This document shows positions 35,430 through 43,931 of a DNA stretch of 64,000 bases, piece by piece. A model generated the notes under the pieces. It saw nothing but the letters and a program-made list of their open reading frames with translations, was not told the DNA's origin and did no database searches. Both the position numbers and the translations under genes were made by a program. Origin of the DNA: Saccharicrinis sp963663905. Its GTDB lineage: Bacteria; Bacteroidota; Bacteroidia; Bacteroidales; Marinilabiliaceae. Position 1 is the first letter of the stretch; every line of letters begins with the position of its first letter. The stretch is taken from NCBI GenBank assembly GCA_963663905.2, contig OY760657.1:4774001-4838000 (forward strand). The letters are read 5' to 3'.

Positions 35430-37067
35430 CTACTTTATATACTTGTATCTTTTAATACTTTTCTTTGGTGTTTTTTCAAATTCTTCAGGATAATAAGTCA
35501 CCTTTGAAAGATTCATATACGATGGTAATTCTTCATTAGCAATGGCTTTAATTTCCTCAATCTTCAATTTCAACCCAGACTCTGATATACCCTCCAAATC
35601 CGCCAACTCAAAATCAGGATATACCAACGCTTCTAATTTACCTTCTCCCATATCCCTAACCAAACATTCCTGAACATATTCCATGTTATTCAATCGAGCT
35701 TCAATCTCCTCCGGATATATATTTTGACCAGACCCACTCAATATCATATTTTTACTTCGACCTTTTATAAAAATAAAATTATTTTTATCTATAACACCCA
35801 GATCACCTGTATGCAACCAACCCTCATCATCAATAACCTCTTGTGTTGCACTTTCGTTTTTATAATAGCCTAACATCACATTAGTCCCTTTCACTAATAT
35901 TTCTCCAACTTCACTAAACGGATTTTTGGAATCAATTTTCACTTCCATTCTATCAACCAGGCGTCCGGCAGAACGTGACAATGTAGAATCAAAAGGTTCA
36001 TAACTAATCAATGGACCACACTCTGTCATTCCATATCCAATTGTAAACGGAAATCCAATCTTACGTAAAAAATCTTCAACATCCTTATTTAAAGCAGCAC
36101 CACCAATCACTATTTGCTGAAATTCTCCACCAAAAACTTCCATCAGTTGTTTTTTAACTTTCTGATAAACTACCTGATTTAACAATGGAATCTTACTTAT
36201 TGTTCTGACGGCTGGTTTTTCCAGGGCAGGAACGATTCGCTTTTTAAAGATCTTTTCAAGTATTAAAGGAACAGAAAGAATTAAATGGGGTTTAACCTTT
36301 TGAAAAGCCTCCGTGATAATTTTAGGTGAAGGCGTTCGACTTAAAAAAGTAATATGACATCCTACTGTAAATGGCCATAAAAATTCAAACAAGCATCCAT
36401 AAGCATGAGCTAATGGTAAAAATGAAACAATTCTGTCCTTTGGTTTTAATTTCAGATGCTCCTGTGCAAAAAACACATTTGACCAAATACTTCTATGAGG
36501 AATCATAACTCCTTTTGAAAAACCAGATGTGCCAGAAGTGTAGGACAACACCATCATCTCTTCTGCTCCAACATCTGCAAACTGGAATTTTTCAAAATCA
36601 AAGCTTGCCTCATTTTTTATCGAATAAATTTTTTCTTTCATATCGATGGAGCAATTAACCAATGGTTTAAATGAATCAATACTCATGATTCCCTTTAAAC
36701 CAGGCATCTTACTCTCATCTATTTTATTAAAAATGAGTTCGGTTGAAAATAATATTTTTGACTCAGAATGATTTACAATATGATGAATTTCTCCACTTCC
36801 AAAATCAGGTAAAATAGGAACAACAACAGCCCCATAAGAAACAGTTGCTAAATATGATATGGCATAATTACTAAGATTTCTACCAATTAAAGCCACCTTA
36901 TCTCCTTTTGTTATATCACAAACCTTGAAAAGATTATGTATCCAATAAATTTTTTCAGAAACTTGTTGATAAGAATATGTTTTCCCTTCATAATCAGTAA
37001 AAGCTTGCTGATCATTGTAAGTAGTTAAGGCATTCTTAATCATGCCTATAAATCCATTGTTATCCAT
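35430..37067 (-). CDS. AMP-dependent long-chain acyl-CoA synthetase-like ligase
   Basis: This 545-residue adenylate-forming enzyme activates a fatty or other carboxylic acid to an acyl-adenylate and then to acyl-CoA. The AMP-binding motif reads YTSGTSGFSKGV (about 173-184). Others are a YGMTECGP motif for the adenylate, GWLHTGDLG with the conserved Asp and the hinge FIKGRSKNMI, and the C-terminal catalytic lysine region PKKSIKR. Substrate specificity is not readable. There is no separate acyl-carrier gene nearby. It is cotranscribed with pdxB, and the intergenic gap to rimM (127 bases) shows no terminator. Confidence 0.9.
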   Translation of the reverse strand: MDNNGFIGMIKNALTTYNDQQAFTDYEGKTYSYQQVSEKIYWIHNLFKVCDITKGDKVALIGRNLSNYAISYLATVSYGAVVVPILPDFGSGEIHHIVNHSESKILFSTELIFNKIDESKMPGLKGIMSIDSFKPLVNCSIDMKEKIYSIKNEASFDFEKFQFADVGAEEMMVLSYTSGTSGFSKGVMIPHRSIWSNVFFAQEHLKLKPKDRIVSFLPLAHAYGCLFEFLWPFTVGCHITFLSRTPSPKIITEAFQKVKPHLILSVPLILEKIFKKRIVPALEKPAVRTISKIPLLNQVVYQKVKKQLMEVFGGEFQQIVIGGAALNKDVEDFLRKIGFPFTIGYGMTECGPLISYEPFDSTLSRSAGRLVDRMEVKIDSKNPFSEVGEILVKGTNVMLGYYKNESATQEVIDDEGWLHTGDLGVIDKNNFIFIKGRSKNMILSGSGQNIYPEEIEARLNNMEYVQECLVRDMGEGKLEALVYPDFELADLEGISESGLKLKIEEIKAIANEELPSYMNLSKVTYYPEEFEKTPKKSIKRYKYIK

Positions 37068-37194
37068 ACTTTTAAATTTCGTACTTCAATTACGCTTAAA
37101 TATTATTAACTACACATGATATAATTAATAATATCAAAACTATTATTCATACTTCTAAGGGAAAGGAAAATTGATGATAAAGTTCTATCTAAAT

Positions 37195-37746
37195 TTAGAA
37201 ATCTTCATCTTCACTATCAACATCATCCAGATATAAATCGACAAGTCCTTCTGGAAGATTTACATCAATAATTCTATTTTCATCATCAACTCCTTTGATA
37301 AAATCAGGATTAATAGGAATTAATATTTCATCTCCATTATAATCAATGATAAATAGTGGATTATTTGAAATTTCATTTACTCCCGAAATCTCACCAATAT
37401 CACCTTTAGTTGCATCAACTACTTTATATCCAACAAAAGATCCTCCATGAAATTCATCTTCTGAGTTTATATCTTTTGATTCAACATAAACTTCTATTCC
37501 TACAATATCTCTTGCTTTATCTTCAGAATTCAAATCTTCAAACTTTACTAATAAGGTTTTACTGCCTTTAATACGAAGCGACTCTATAAAGAAAGGAACT
37601 AAGCCATTATCAATATCTAATAATAAAAACTCTGGTTCTAGATCTTCACTATAAAAACCATCAAAAAGTGAAACAGAGATTTCACCCTTTACCCCATGAG
37701 GTTTGCCAACATAACCAACTTTAACACACTTATCTTTTTGAATCAT
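37195..37746 (-). CDS. rimM: Ribosome maturation factor RimM
   Basis: 183 residues from the ATG at 37746; an in-frame TTG seven codons upstream is unlikely. It has the N-terminal RimM beta-barrel domain (VGYVGKPHGVKGEISV at about 10-25, containing the GxxHGxxG signature) and a C-terminal PRC-barrel domain ending in a very acidic tail. RimM binds uS19 and assists 30S head assembly. rpsP lies upstream on the same strand, the classical rpsP-rimM pairing, but here the genes are separated by a strong terminator. Confidence 0.94.
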   Translation of the reverse strand: MIQKDKCVKVGYVGKPHGVKGEISVSLFDGFYSEDLEPEFLLLDIDNGLVPFFIESLRIKGSKTLLVKFEDLNSEDKARDIVGIEVYVESKDINSEDEFHGGSFVGYKVVDATKGDIGEISGVNEISNNPLFIIDYNGDEILIPINPDFIKGVDDENRIIDVNLPEGLVDLYLDDVDSEDEDF

Positions 37747-37790
37747 ACAAATTTTATTATTGTGCAATAAAATTATAAAATATTAGACAC

Positions 37791-37817
37791 AAAAAAACCC
37801 TCATTAAAAATGAGGGC
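37791..37817 (-). terminator. Rho-independent terminator after rpsP
   Basis: CCCTCATT (37798-37805) pairs with AATGAGGG (37809-37816), loop AAA. On the minus strand it is followed by a run of seven T. It lies between rpsP and rimM. Confidence 0.92.
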
Positions 37818-37858
37818 TTTATTTGTTAGCATATTAAAATGCTATAATTTTTTCTGAA

Positions 37859-38419
37859 TTACTCAGCAGCAGGAGCTTCTGGTTCATCAGTAGCTTCTTC
37901 AGCTTCTGGTGCCTCCTCAGCAGCAGCCTCTGCAGTTGCAGCTTCAGCTTCAGCAGCTAATTCAGCGTTCTTTTTAGCAATAGCCTCAGCTCTTTCGCTG
38001 TTGATTTTTGCTTCACGCTCAAGGTTTGCTTTAGCAGCATCAGCAGCTTTACCTTCAAGACCATCAACTTTAGCTTGAATTTTAGCTTGCTTTTCAGTTA
38101 ACCAAGCTCCAAATCTTTTCTCAGCTTCAGCCTCATCAAAAGCACCTTTTTTAACACCATCAAGTAAGTGTTTTTTCATTAAAACACCTTTATACGACAA
38201 AATTGCTCTTGCTGTATCTGTTGGTTGTGCTCCGTTGCTTAACCAAGTTAAAGCTTTATCGAAATTTAAATCGATTGTAGCAGGATTAGTGTTTGGATTG
38301 TAAGATCCAATACGCTCAATGTATTTACCATCACGTGGTGATCTGCTATCTGCTACCACGATGTGGTAGAAAGCGTTTCTTTTACGCCCGTGCCTAGCTA
38401 ATCTAATTTTTACTGGCAT
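37859..38419 (-). CDS. rpsP: 30S ribosomal protein bS16 with long acidic C-terminal extension
   Basis: 186 residues from the ATG at 38419, where the conserved start MPVKIRLARHGRKRNAFYHI begins; an in-frame upstream start would add 19 non-conserved residues. The first ~80 residues are canonical bS16, including the SRSPRDGKYIERIGSYNP segment. The remaining ~100 residues are an Ala/Glu/Lys-rich helical tail ending in a strongly acidic stretch, about double the E. coli protein (82 residues) and typical of Bacteroidota. It has its own strong promoter and terminator. Confidence 0.96.
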   Translation of the reverse strand: MPVKIRLARHGRKRNAFYHIVVADSRSPRDGKYIERIGSYNPNTNPATIDLNFDKALTWLSNGAQPTDTARAILSYKGVLMKKHLLDGVKKGAFDEAEAEKRFGAWLTEKQAKIQAKVDGLEGKAADAAKANLEREAKINSERAEAIAKKNAELAAEAEAATAEAAAEEAPEAEEATDEPEAPAAE

Positions 38420-38473
38420 GTGTTTAAATTTTATTTGTTTTACAAATGTTGCAAAAACTCTGTTTTGCGGCTG

Positions 38474-38501
38474 CAAAGGTAATAATTATTTTTCAATGCA
38501 A
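38474..38501 (-). promoter_or_regulatory. Promoter of rpsP
   Basis: On the minus strand the -7 box TACCTTTG (38474-38481) is a perfect consensus match, with TTG (38499-38501) 17 bases upstream. Transcription from about 38467 would give a leader of about 48 bases. Confidence 0.65.
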
Positions 38502-38528
38502 CTTATTTGAAGTAAAATAATTACACAT

Positions 38529-39314
38529 TTATTCCAATACAAATTTCTCTATAGTATCTAAAACTCCATCTTTATTATTATCAGGAGCTTCAAACGAGGC
38601 AATATCCTTAATTTTTGGATGAGCATTTTCCATAGCATAGCTGTACTTAGCCATCTGCAACATCTCCAAATCATTTAGGTAATCTCCAAAAGCCATTGTT
38701 TCATCATTTGTGACACCCAACTTCTCCTGAACAATCTTAAGAGCCATTCCTTTATTAACTTCTATTGGCATTATGTCAATCCATTGATCACTTGAAGGAG
38801 CTATAGCTAAATGATCTGCATATTTTTGCCACACATCCCAACTATTGCTCTTCCAGGTTTTACTGTCAAATAAAGCAATCTTTAATATGGTTTCATCCAA
38901 TTCCAGTAAATCATCAACCATAGTTAGTCCTTTATAGTATTTTCTTGCTTCAGGTAAAAACTCCTCCTGACTCTTTTCAATATATGATGTTTCTACTCCA
39001 CAAACAGTAATATACACACCCTCAATTGAACGCACATCTTTAATTATAGATCTTACAAATGAAATATCTAAAGGCTTTACTACAATCGGATCTTTATCAA
39101 TATTAATAAATGCTCCATTATCGCAAATAAAAAGAATGTTGTGATCAAAAAAATCAAATTGTGGCTTTAATGAATAAGACGGTCGTCCACTAGCCACAGC
39201 AAAATGAATCCCTTTTTCCGCTAACTTTTGGTAAACATGTTGAAATCTGGGAGAGAGTTCCTTCTCATCATTCAACAATGTTCCATCCATATCTGAAACA
39301 ATTAATTTTATCAT
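38529..39314 (-). CDS. HAD-superfamily (Cof-type) phosphatase
   Basis: 261 residues from the ATG at 39314, where the sequence reads MIKLIVSDMDGTLL; the upstream in-frame extension is not conserved-looking. Motif I is DMDGTLL (Asp8 nucleophile, Asp10), motif II falls in FAVASGRP, motif III Lys lies in VNKGMALK, and motif IV reads GDYLNDLEML. This matches Cof-type (subclass IIB cap) sugar or nucleotide phosphatases, usually 260-270 residues. The physiological substrate is unknown. It starts 4 bases past the stop of the DUF3810 gene, so they form an operon. Confidence 0.92.
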   Translation of the reverse strand: MIKLIVSDMDGTLLNDEKELSPRFQHVYQKLAEKGIHFAVASGRPSYSLKPQFDFFDHNILFICDNGAFINIDKDPIVVKPLDISFVRSIIKDVRSIEGVYITVCGVETSYIEKSQEEFLPEARKYYKGLTMVDDLLELDETILKIALFDSKTWKSNSWDVWQKYADHLAIAPSSDQWIDIMPIEVNKGMALKIVQEKLGVTNDETMAFGDYLNDLEMLQMAKYSYAMENAHPKIKDIASFEAPDNNKDGVLDTIEKFVLE

Positions 39315-39318
39315 AATA

Positions 39319-40389
39319 TTATCTTTTAAATACTTCTTCACCCTTACCCGACATATAAAAATCAATAATTAACTGAACCATGCTACCATAATCGGCAATT
39401 CCTTTTTTTACATTATTTGATTTTAGATAAGCATCATTTACTTTACGGGCAGCATTATCTATTTTTTCACTTCTGAGTCTTTGCCAATATTTTCTTCTTG
39501 CTTTATAATCCTCTACAACTTCAGGTCTGATTGTTTCTATTAATTCCTTTCGGTTTTCCATATCTTTAGATTGATATATAAAAAATCCCAAAGCATATAA
39601 CCAACCACTATAATTTGCAAAACGATCATCTGAATTAACAGTAATCATCCACGCATAAAAGTTCGCTTCTCCCTCACTTGTTATTCCTAACTGATGACTC
39701 ATTTCATGAGCTGTCACTATCGGTATATCCCAAACAGATAAATATGAATTGACATGTACTTCATTAAAAAAAGGGCCATAATAGCCTAAAATAGAAGCCT
39801 TGGCAAAAAAATCACTAAAAGAAATATTCTTTATTCGCCTGCTGCCATTAGGATAATTTACATGTAAAACATATTTTAGTTGATCAATAGTAGATTCTAA
39901 CTTAGATTGATAGTTAACTGTATCTTTTCCAACAAATGAGATATATGAATTGTTTGTTTGTTCTATTACTAATTTAAATACTTCTACAAATACTTTATTA
40001 TCGGCCTTTGTTTTTTCAATATGAAGACGATGATGAGCATCTTGCCTGTAATAATTGAATCCCCAAAACCAATAAAACATAAAATAAACAAGAGCTAATC
40101 CTTGAAAAATTTTAAGAACCAACCATAGAATCTTTTTCTTTTTTAAAATGACTAAAACAATTCCAATAATCACCAGAAGGACAATGGTAACATAAAAAAC
40201 ATCGTCAACAGAAAAAGGAAATAACTTAGAAAATCCCGAAAGCAAAGATGCAATTAAAGGATAAATTGATTTCGAATAAACATTTTCGGTTATTTCTGGA
40301 TTATTTTTAAATAATACCGATATCAGAAAAGTACAAATTGCTAAAAGAAACGGAATATATTGTTTATAATGTTTTTTGAAGTGAAGCAT
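39319..40389 (-). CDS. DUF3810 membrane protein with HExxH motif (putative zinc metallopeptidase)
   Basis: This 356-residue protein has three N-terminal membrane helices (about 10-27, 62-82 and 88-110), then a region with a WFWGFNYYR block and an HEMSH motif (His228-Glu229-x-x-His232) followed by EGEANF, in which a glutamate seven to nine residues on could be the third zinc ligand. This is the DUF3810 architecture, restricted mainly to Bacteroidota and Firmicutes, and it suggests a membrane-bound metallopeptidase. The substrate is unknown. It leads a two-gene operon with the HAD phosphatase and diverges from mpl. Confidence 0.87.
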   Translation of the reverse strand: MLHFKKHYKQYIPFLLAICTFLISVLFKNNPEITENVYSKSIYPLIASLLSGFSKLFPFSVDDVFYVTIVLLVIIGIVLVILKKKKILWLVLKIFQGLALVYFMFYWFWGFNYYRQDAHHRLHIEKTKADNKVFVEVFKLVIEQTNNSYISFVGKDTVNYQSKLESTIDQLKYVLHVNYPNGSRRIKNISFSDFFAKASILGYYGPFFNEVHVNSYLSVWDIPIVTAHEMSHQLGITSEGEANFYAWMITVNSDDRFANYSGWLYALGFFIYQSKDMENRKELIETIRPEVVEDYKARRKYWQRLRSEKIDNAARKVNDAYLKSNNVKKGIADYGSMVQLIIDFYMSGKGEEVFKR

Positions 40390-40415
40390 TGTATGGATTT
40401 GAAAGGTATTCTTAT

Positions 40416-40440
40416 TACTTTCGCTATAGCAACAAATATA
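40416..40440. promoter_or_regulatory. Overlapping divergent promoter candidates for DUF3810 and mpl
   Basis: Plus strand TACTTTCG (40416-40423) faces mpl; minus strand TATATTTG (40433-40440) faces the DUF3810 gene. Their -7 boxes lie nine bases apart on opposite strands. The -33 elements are unclear. Confidence 0.4.
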
Positions 40441-40486
40441 ATGCTAATTTGTATGCTGATTTTTAACTCTTGATTTATTTTAGGTT

Positions 40487-41842
40487 ATGCATATACATTT
40501 TATTGCTATTGGCGGAGCTGCGATGCACAATTTAGCCATTGCTTTACACTCAAAGGGATATAAGGTTACGGGGTCTGATGATGAAATATTTGATCCTTCA
40601 AGAAGCAGGTTAGAAAAACTTGGTTTACTACCAAAGCAATTTGGTTGGTTTCCTGAAAAGATTAATGATCAAATTGATGTCATTATTCTTGGCATGCATG
40701 CAAGAAAAGATAACCCGGAATTAGTAAGAGCTCAAGAACTTGGTATAAAAGTTTATTCTTATCCCGAATACCTTTTTGAACAATGTAAAAACAAAAAGAG
40801 AGTAGTTATTGGTGGTAGCCATGGTAAAACAACTATTACATCAATGATTATGCATGTCTTGAAAACACTAGACTACAAATTTGATTACATGGTGGGTGCC
40901 CAAATTGAGGGATTTGACACTATGGTTAGCTTAACACACGAGGCTCCGATTGCCATATTTGAAGGTGATGAGTATCTTTCTTCGCCTATTGATCTTCGTC
41001 CAAAATTTCACTGGTATAAACCTCACATTGCTCTTTTAACCGGTGTTGCCTGGGATCATATTAACGTTTTCCCTACATGGGATAATTATGTGGAACAATT
41101 TAAAATATTTGCAGATTCTATAGAGAAAGAAGGAACATTAGTATGGTATTTATTAGATGAAGAACTGCAAAAAATTTCTAAAACACTAAGACCTGACATA
41201 CAGTCATTAGCATACGATGAAATTGAATCTAAAGTTGAAGAAGGAAAAACAACCATTACATTTAATGGTAAAAAGTATTCATTATCAATCTTTGGAGCGC
41301 ACAACCTACAGAACTTAAATGGTGCACGCATTGTATGTGCAAAACTTGGCATTTCAGATGAATTGTTTTTAGAAGCTATTTCATCTTTTAAAGGCGCAGC
41401 TAAAAGACTACAAACATTAAAAGAAACAGAAAATTCAACAATTTATTTAGACTTTGCACATTCTCCTTCAAAGCTAAAGGCTACCATTAATGCAGTAAAA
41501 GATCAAAACAAAGAAAGAACGCTTGTGGCGTGTATGGAACTTCATACTTTTAGTAGTTTAAATAAGGATTTTCTACCTCAATATAGAAACACAATGGATA
41601 AAGCAGATATTGCATTTGTTTATTTCAATCCAAAGGTAGTAGAACATAAAAAATTACCAGAAATTACAATAAAAGATGTTACTGACGCATTCGCATCCGA
41701 TAATGTTATTGTTTTTGATGACACAGAAAAACTTCAAAAAGAACTACGAAATATTGAATGGGAAAATAAGAGTTTATTACTCATGAGTTCAGGTAATTTT
41801 TCAGGAATAAATTTCAATTCATTCTCTGAAGAACTTATATAA
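40487..41842 (+). CDS. mpl: Murein peptide ligase Mpl (UDP-MurNAc:tripeptide ligase type)
   Basis: This 451-residue Mur ligase has an N-terminal Rossmann domain (HFIAIGGAAMHNLAIAL), the ATP P-loop GGSHGKTT (about 110-117), the EGDEY metal/carbamate region and a HSP-containing C-terminal domain (DFAHSPSKL). The opening GGAAMHNLA distinguishes Mpl from MurC, which has G-x-GG-x-G-M-S-x-L-A. Mpl re-ligates recycled L-Ala-gamma-D-Glu-mDAP tripeptide to UDP-MurNAc, feeding peptidoglycan recycling. It stands alone, followed by a perfect palindrome. Similar Bacteroidota proteins may differ in the peptide accepted. Confidence 0.86.
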   Translation: MHIHFIAIGGAAMHNLAIALHSKGYKVTGSDDEIFDPSRSRLEKLGLLPKQFGWFPEKINDQIDVIILGMHARKDNPELVRAQELGIKVYSYPEYLFEQCKNKKRVVIGGSHGKTTITSMIMHVLKTLDYKFDYMVGAQIEGFDTMVSLTHEAPIAIFEGDEYLSSPIDLRPKFHWYKPHIALLTGVAWDHINVFPTWDNYVEQFKIFADSIEKEGTLVWYLLDEELQKISKTLRPDIQSLAYDEIESKVEEGKTTITFNGKKYSLSIFGAHNLQNLNGARIVCAKLGISDELFLEAISSFKGAAKRLQTLKETENSTIYLDFAHSPSKLKATINAVKDQNKERTLVACMELHTFSSLNKDFLPQYRNTMDKADIAFVYFNPKVVEHKKLPEITIKDVTDAFASDNVIVFDDTEKLQKELRNIEWENKSLLLMSSGNFSGINFNSFSEELI

Positions 41843-41852
41843 AACAATTTAA

Positions 41853-41881
41853 CTATAGAATAGGATCGTCCTATTCTATAG
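41853..41881 (+). terminator. Perfect palindrome after mpl (possible terminator)
   Basis: A 13-bp stem, CTATAGAATAGGA (41853-41865) with TCCTATTCTATAG (41869-41881), loop TCG, begins 11 bases after the mpl stop. The downstream tract is ACTATATTT, not a clean T-run, so termination may be inefficient. Confidence 0.6.
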
Positions 41882-42157
41882 ACTATATTTACCTATCGTT
41901 CAAACATTTAAATATCCCATAAATATTTAATTAATAGCCTCCCATTTTTGTTACATTTTTCCAAACTTATACTTACCTGTATTTCTGTAGCTTACATCTT
42001 GTCACAATTTTGTCACGCTTATAAAAGAACTTTAATTACATGTAAAGCGTATCCCATTACAAAAAAAGATATTCAATAACATTTATTTTTGTTATTAGTT
42101 TATTCTCAACATTTTGTATATTAAAGATGAAAATTTAAACATCTAACTTAATGTACT
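41882..42157 (+). promoter_or_regulatory. Region upstream of the chemotaxis-receptor gene
   Basis: No gene is visible in this stretch. TTGTCAC occurs twice (41999-42005 and 42010-42016), 11 bases apart, one helical turn, and could be an operator. CAACATTTTG at about 42107-42117 is the nearest thing to a -7 box for the gene at 42158. Confidence 0.3.
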
Positions 42158-43336
42158 ATGAGCATATTTGTATTAGGAATATTATTAATTGTATTAGCCG
42201 GATTTCTTTGCTGGGGAATTTTAAGACTAACATTTAGAAACACATTTGTATTTCTTATTGGGTCTATCTTTCTGTTGGTAATTGATGCCGTTGCCTGCTT
42301 TGCCTTTACTGTTGGTCAAAAAGGATTAATAAATCTGATATGGGCAGTACCTTTGGCAATAGTGATGATCATAGGTAGTTATTATTTGCTATCCATTAAA
42401 GTAAAAGCACCAATACAACATTTAACAGAGGTAGTTAAAAGAATGAGTCAAAAAGATATCACTTCTGATATTGACGACCGTTTTAAAAACGAAAAATACG
42501 AAATTAAAGACATTATTGATTCTGTACAGGAACTAATTGCATCTACCAGATTATTGATGCAGGATTTAAACCAAAGTTCCAGTGAATTACTTAATTCGAG
42601 TTCACAAATAAATTCAAGTACGCATTCCATAAGTAATGGTGCTAGCGAACAAGCTAGTGGAATTGAAGAAATTTCATCATCTATTGAGGAAATGACTGCC
42701 AATATCCACAACAACTCAGATAATGCAAAACAGTCTAAGGATATAAGCTTAAAAGCAAATGAACAACTTCACATAACTTACGAAGGTGTCCAGGAGGCTG
42801 TAAAACTTATGAATAGCATTCATAATGAGGTTGAAATCGTTAAACAGATTGCAGCTCAAACAAATATACTGGCTTTAAACGCTTCTATTGAGGCATCAAA
42901 AGCAGGTGCTGCAGGAAAAGGCTTTTCTGTTGTGGCGAATGAGGTAAGAACTTTAGCTGAACAATCAACAATCTCTGCCCATGAAATTGCGAATCTGACA
43001 TTAGCTGGCGTGAATAAGATTAATCAGGTTATGGAAGAAATTGAAGAACTAAATCACAACACTCAAAGATCAACAGAGTTAGTTAATGAAGTAGCAACTG
43101 CCAGCCAGGAAATGAATATTGGAGCAGGGCAGATAAACTCTTCTATTCAGGAAATAACTAAAACTGTGCAGGAGAATGCAGCTTCAAGTGAAGAACTGAG
43201 CGCAACATCAGGATCTCTTCTTAATACAGCAAATAAATTATCAAACATTGTTAAACAGTATAAATATAAGCAGTCGGAAATAATAACAATTACTAATACT
43301 GAATTAAATAAAAAACGGTTAATTAAAATTGCATAA
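42158..43336 (+). CDS. Methyl-accepting chemotaxis protein without a periplasmic sensor domain
   Basis: This 392-residue protein has three hydrophobic segments in its first 80 residues (about 4-22, 29-52 and 57-78) and no room for a ligand-binding domain. A HAMP-like linker (about 82-135) and a cytoplasmic MCP signalling coiled coil follow. The tip reads NILALNASIEASKAG (236-250), the conserved CheA/CheW-binding hairpin of the family, with VVANEVRTLAEQS beyond it. MCPs normally report a signal to CheA. No CheA, CheW or flagellar gene is in the window, so any kinase partner is elsewhere. The next gene, 84 bases downstream, is STAS-like. Confidence 0.9.
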   Translation: MSIFVLGILLIVLAGFLCWGILRLTFRNTFVFLIGSIFLLVIDAVACFAFTVGQKGLINLIWAVPLAIVMIIGSYYLLSIKVKAPIQHLTEVVKRMSQKDITSDIDDRFKNEKYEIKDIIDSVQELIASTRLLMQDLNQSSSELLNSSSQINSSTHSISNGASEQASGIEEISSSIEEMTANIHNNSDNAKQSKDISLKANEQLHITYEGVQEAVKLMNSIHNEVEIVKQIAAQTNILALNASIEASKAGAAGKGFSVVANEVRTLAEQSTISAHEIANLTLAGVNKINQVMEEIEELNHNTQRSTELVNEVATASQEMNIGAGQINSSIQEITKTVQENAASSEELSATSGSLLNTANKLSNIVKQYKYKQSEIITITNTELNKKRLIKIA

Positions 43337-43420
43337 TAATAATGGTAGAGTATAGCAGATGCTATTAGTGTTGAAGGACAATTAACTTAAACCAATCTCT
43401 AACTAATAAAATTAAGAGTC

Positions 43421-43852
43421 ATGATACAATACAATTTCAACGAGGAAAAAGGTTATATTGAAGCAATCTTTACAGGCAAGGTCAATCAAGGAGAGATAGT
43501 AAACTACATTAATTCTTTAATGAAGGAAAATCACCTTCCCGACCACCTCAAAGGAGTTATTGATGCCAGAGAGGCATCATTTAATGTTCACCCTGCAGAT
43601 TTATATAATATTCTATCCGAGAACGTAAAAATGTTTTCCCGGTTTAATTCTCTTAAAGTTGCTATAATAATAAAGAATCCTGTTGACACAGCTTTAGCAA
43701 TGATATTTACCCGATTAATACAACTTGAACGATATCACTTTAAGGTCTTTACAACTGAGTCTGCTGCAGAGCGGTGGATAAACGAAAGAATAAATCAAGA
43801 TAAGAGAAAATATCCTACAAACACATTTGTAAGAAATATCATGACCAATTAA
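43421..43852 (+). CDS. SpoIIAA-like / STAS-fold small protein
   Basis: This 143-residue soluble protein resembles the SpoIIAA-like/STAS family in strand-helix pattern: a short beta start (MIQYNFNEEKGYIEAIFTG), a GVIDAREASF core where the STAS phosphorylatable site would lie, then helices and a final FKVFTTESAAERWI block, the typical C-terminal helix of SpoIIAA-like domains. No kinase or sigma-factor gene lies next to it. It follows the MCP gene on the same strand, so it may modulate the same signalling. The function is inferred from fold resemblance only. Confidence 0.65.
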   Translation: MIQYNFNEEKGYIEAIFTGKVNQGEIVNYINSLMKENHLPDHLKGVIDAREASFNVHPADLYNILSENVKMFSRFNSLKVAIIIKNPVDTALAMIFTRLIQLERYHFKVFTTESAAERWINERINQDKRKYPTNTFVRNIMTN

Positions 43853-43882
43853 GTCTATTTTTTTCCAATTCACTATAAAAGA

Positions 43883-43918
43883 AAGGGGTTAGCAAACGTG
43901 CTAACCCCTTACCTTTTT
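43883..43918. terminator. Bidirectional terminator between the STAS-like gene and ahcY
   Basis: A perfect 12-bp stem, AAGGGGTTAGCA (43883-43894) with TGCTAACCCCTT (43899-43910), loop AACG, runs into a T-rich tract on the plus strand. The minus strand also has T-rich sequence beyond it. It serves converging genes. Confidence 0.9.
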
Positions 43919-43931
43919 ATATTAACTGATA

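Noticed and set aside
37747..37767. Upstream extension of rimM from an alternative TTG
   Set aside because: The ATG at 37746 begins the conserved N-terminus region and the extension has no similarity to RimM.
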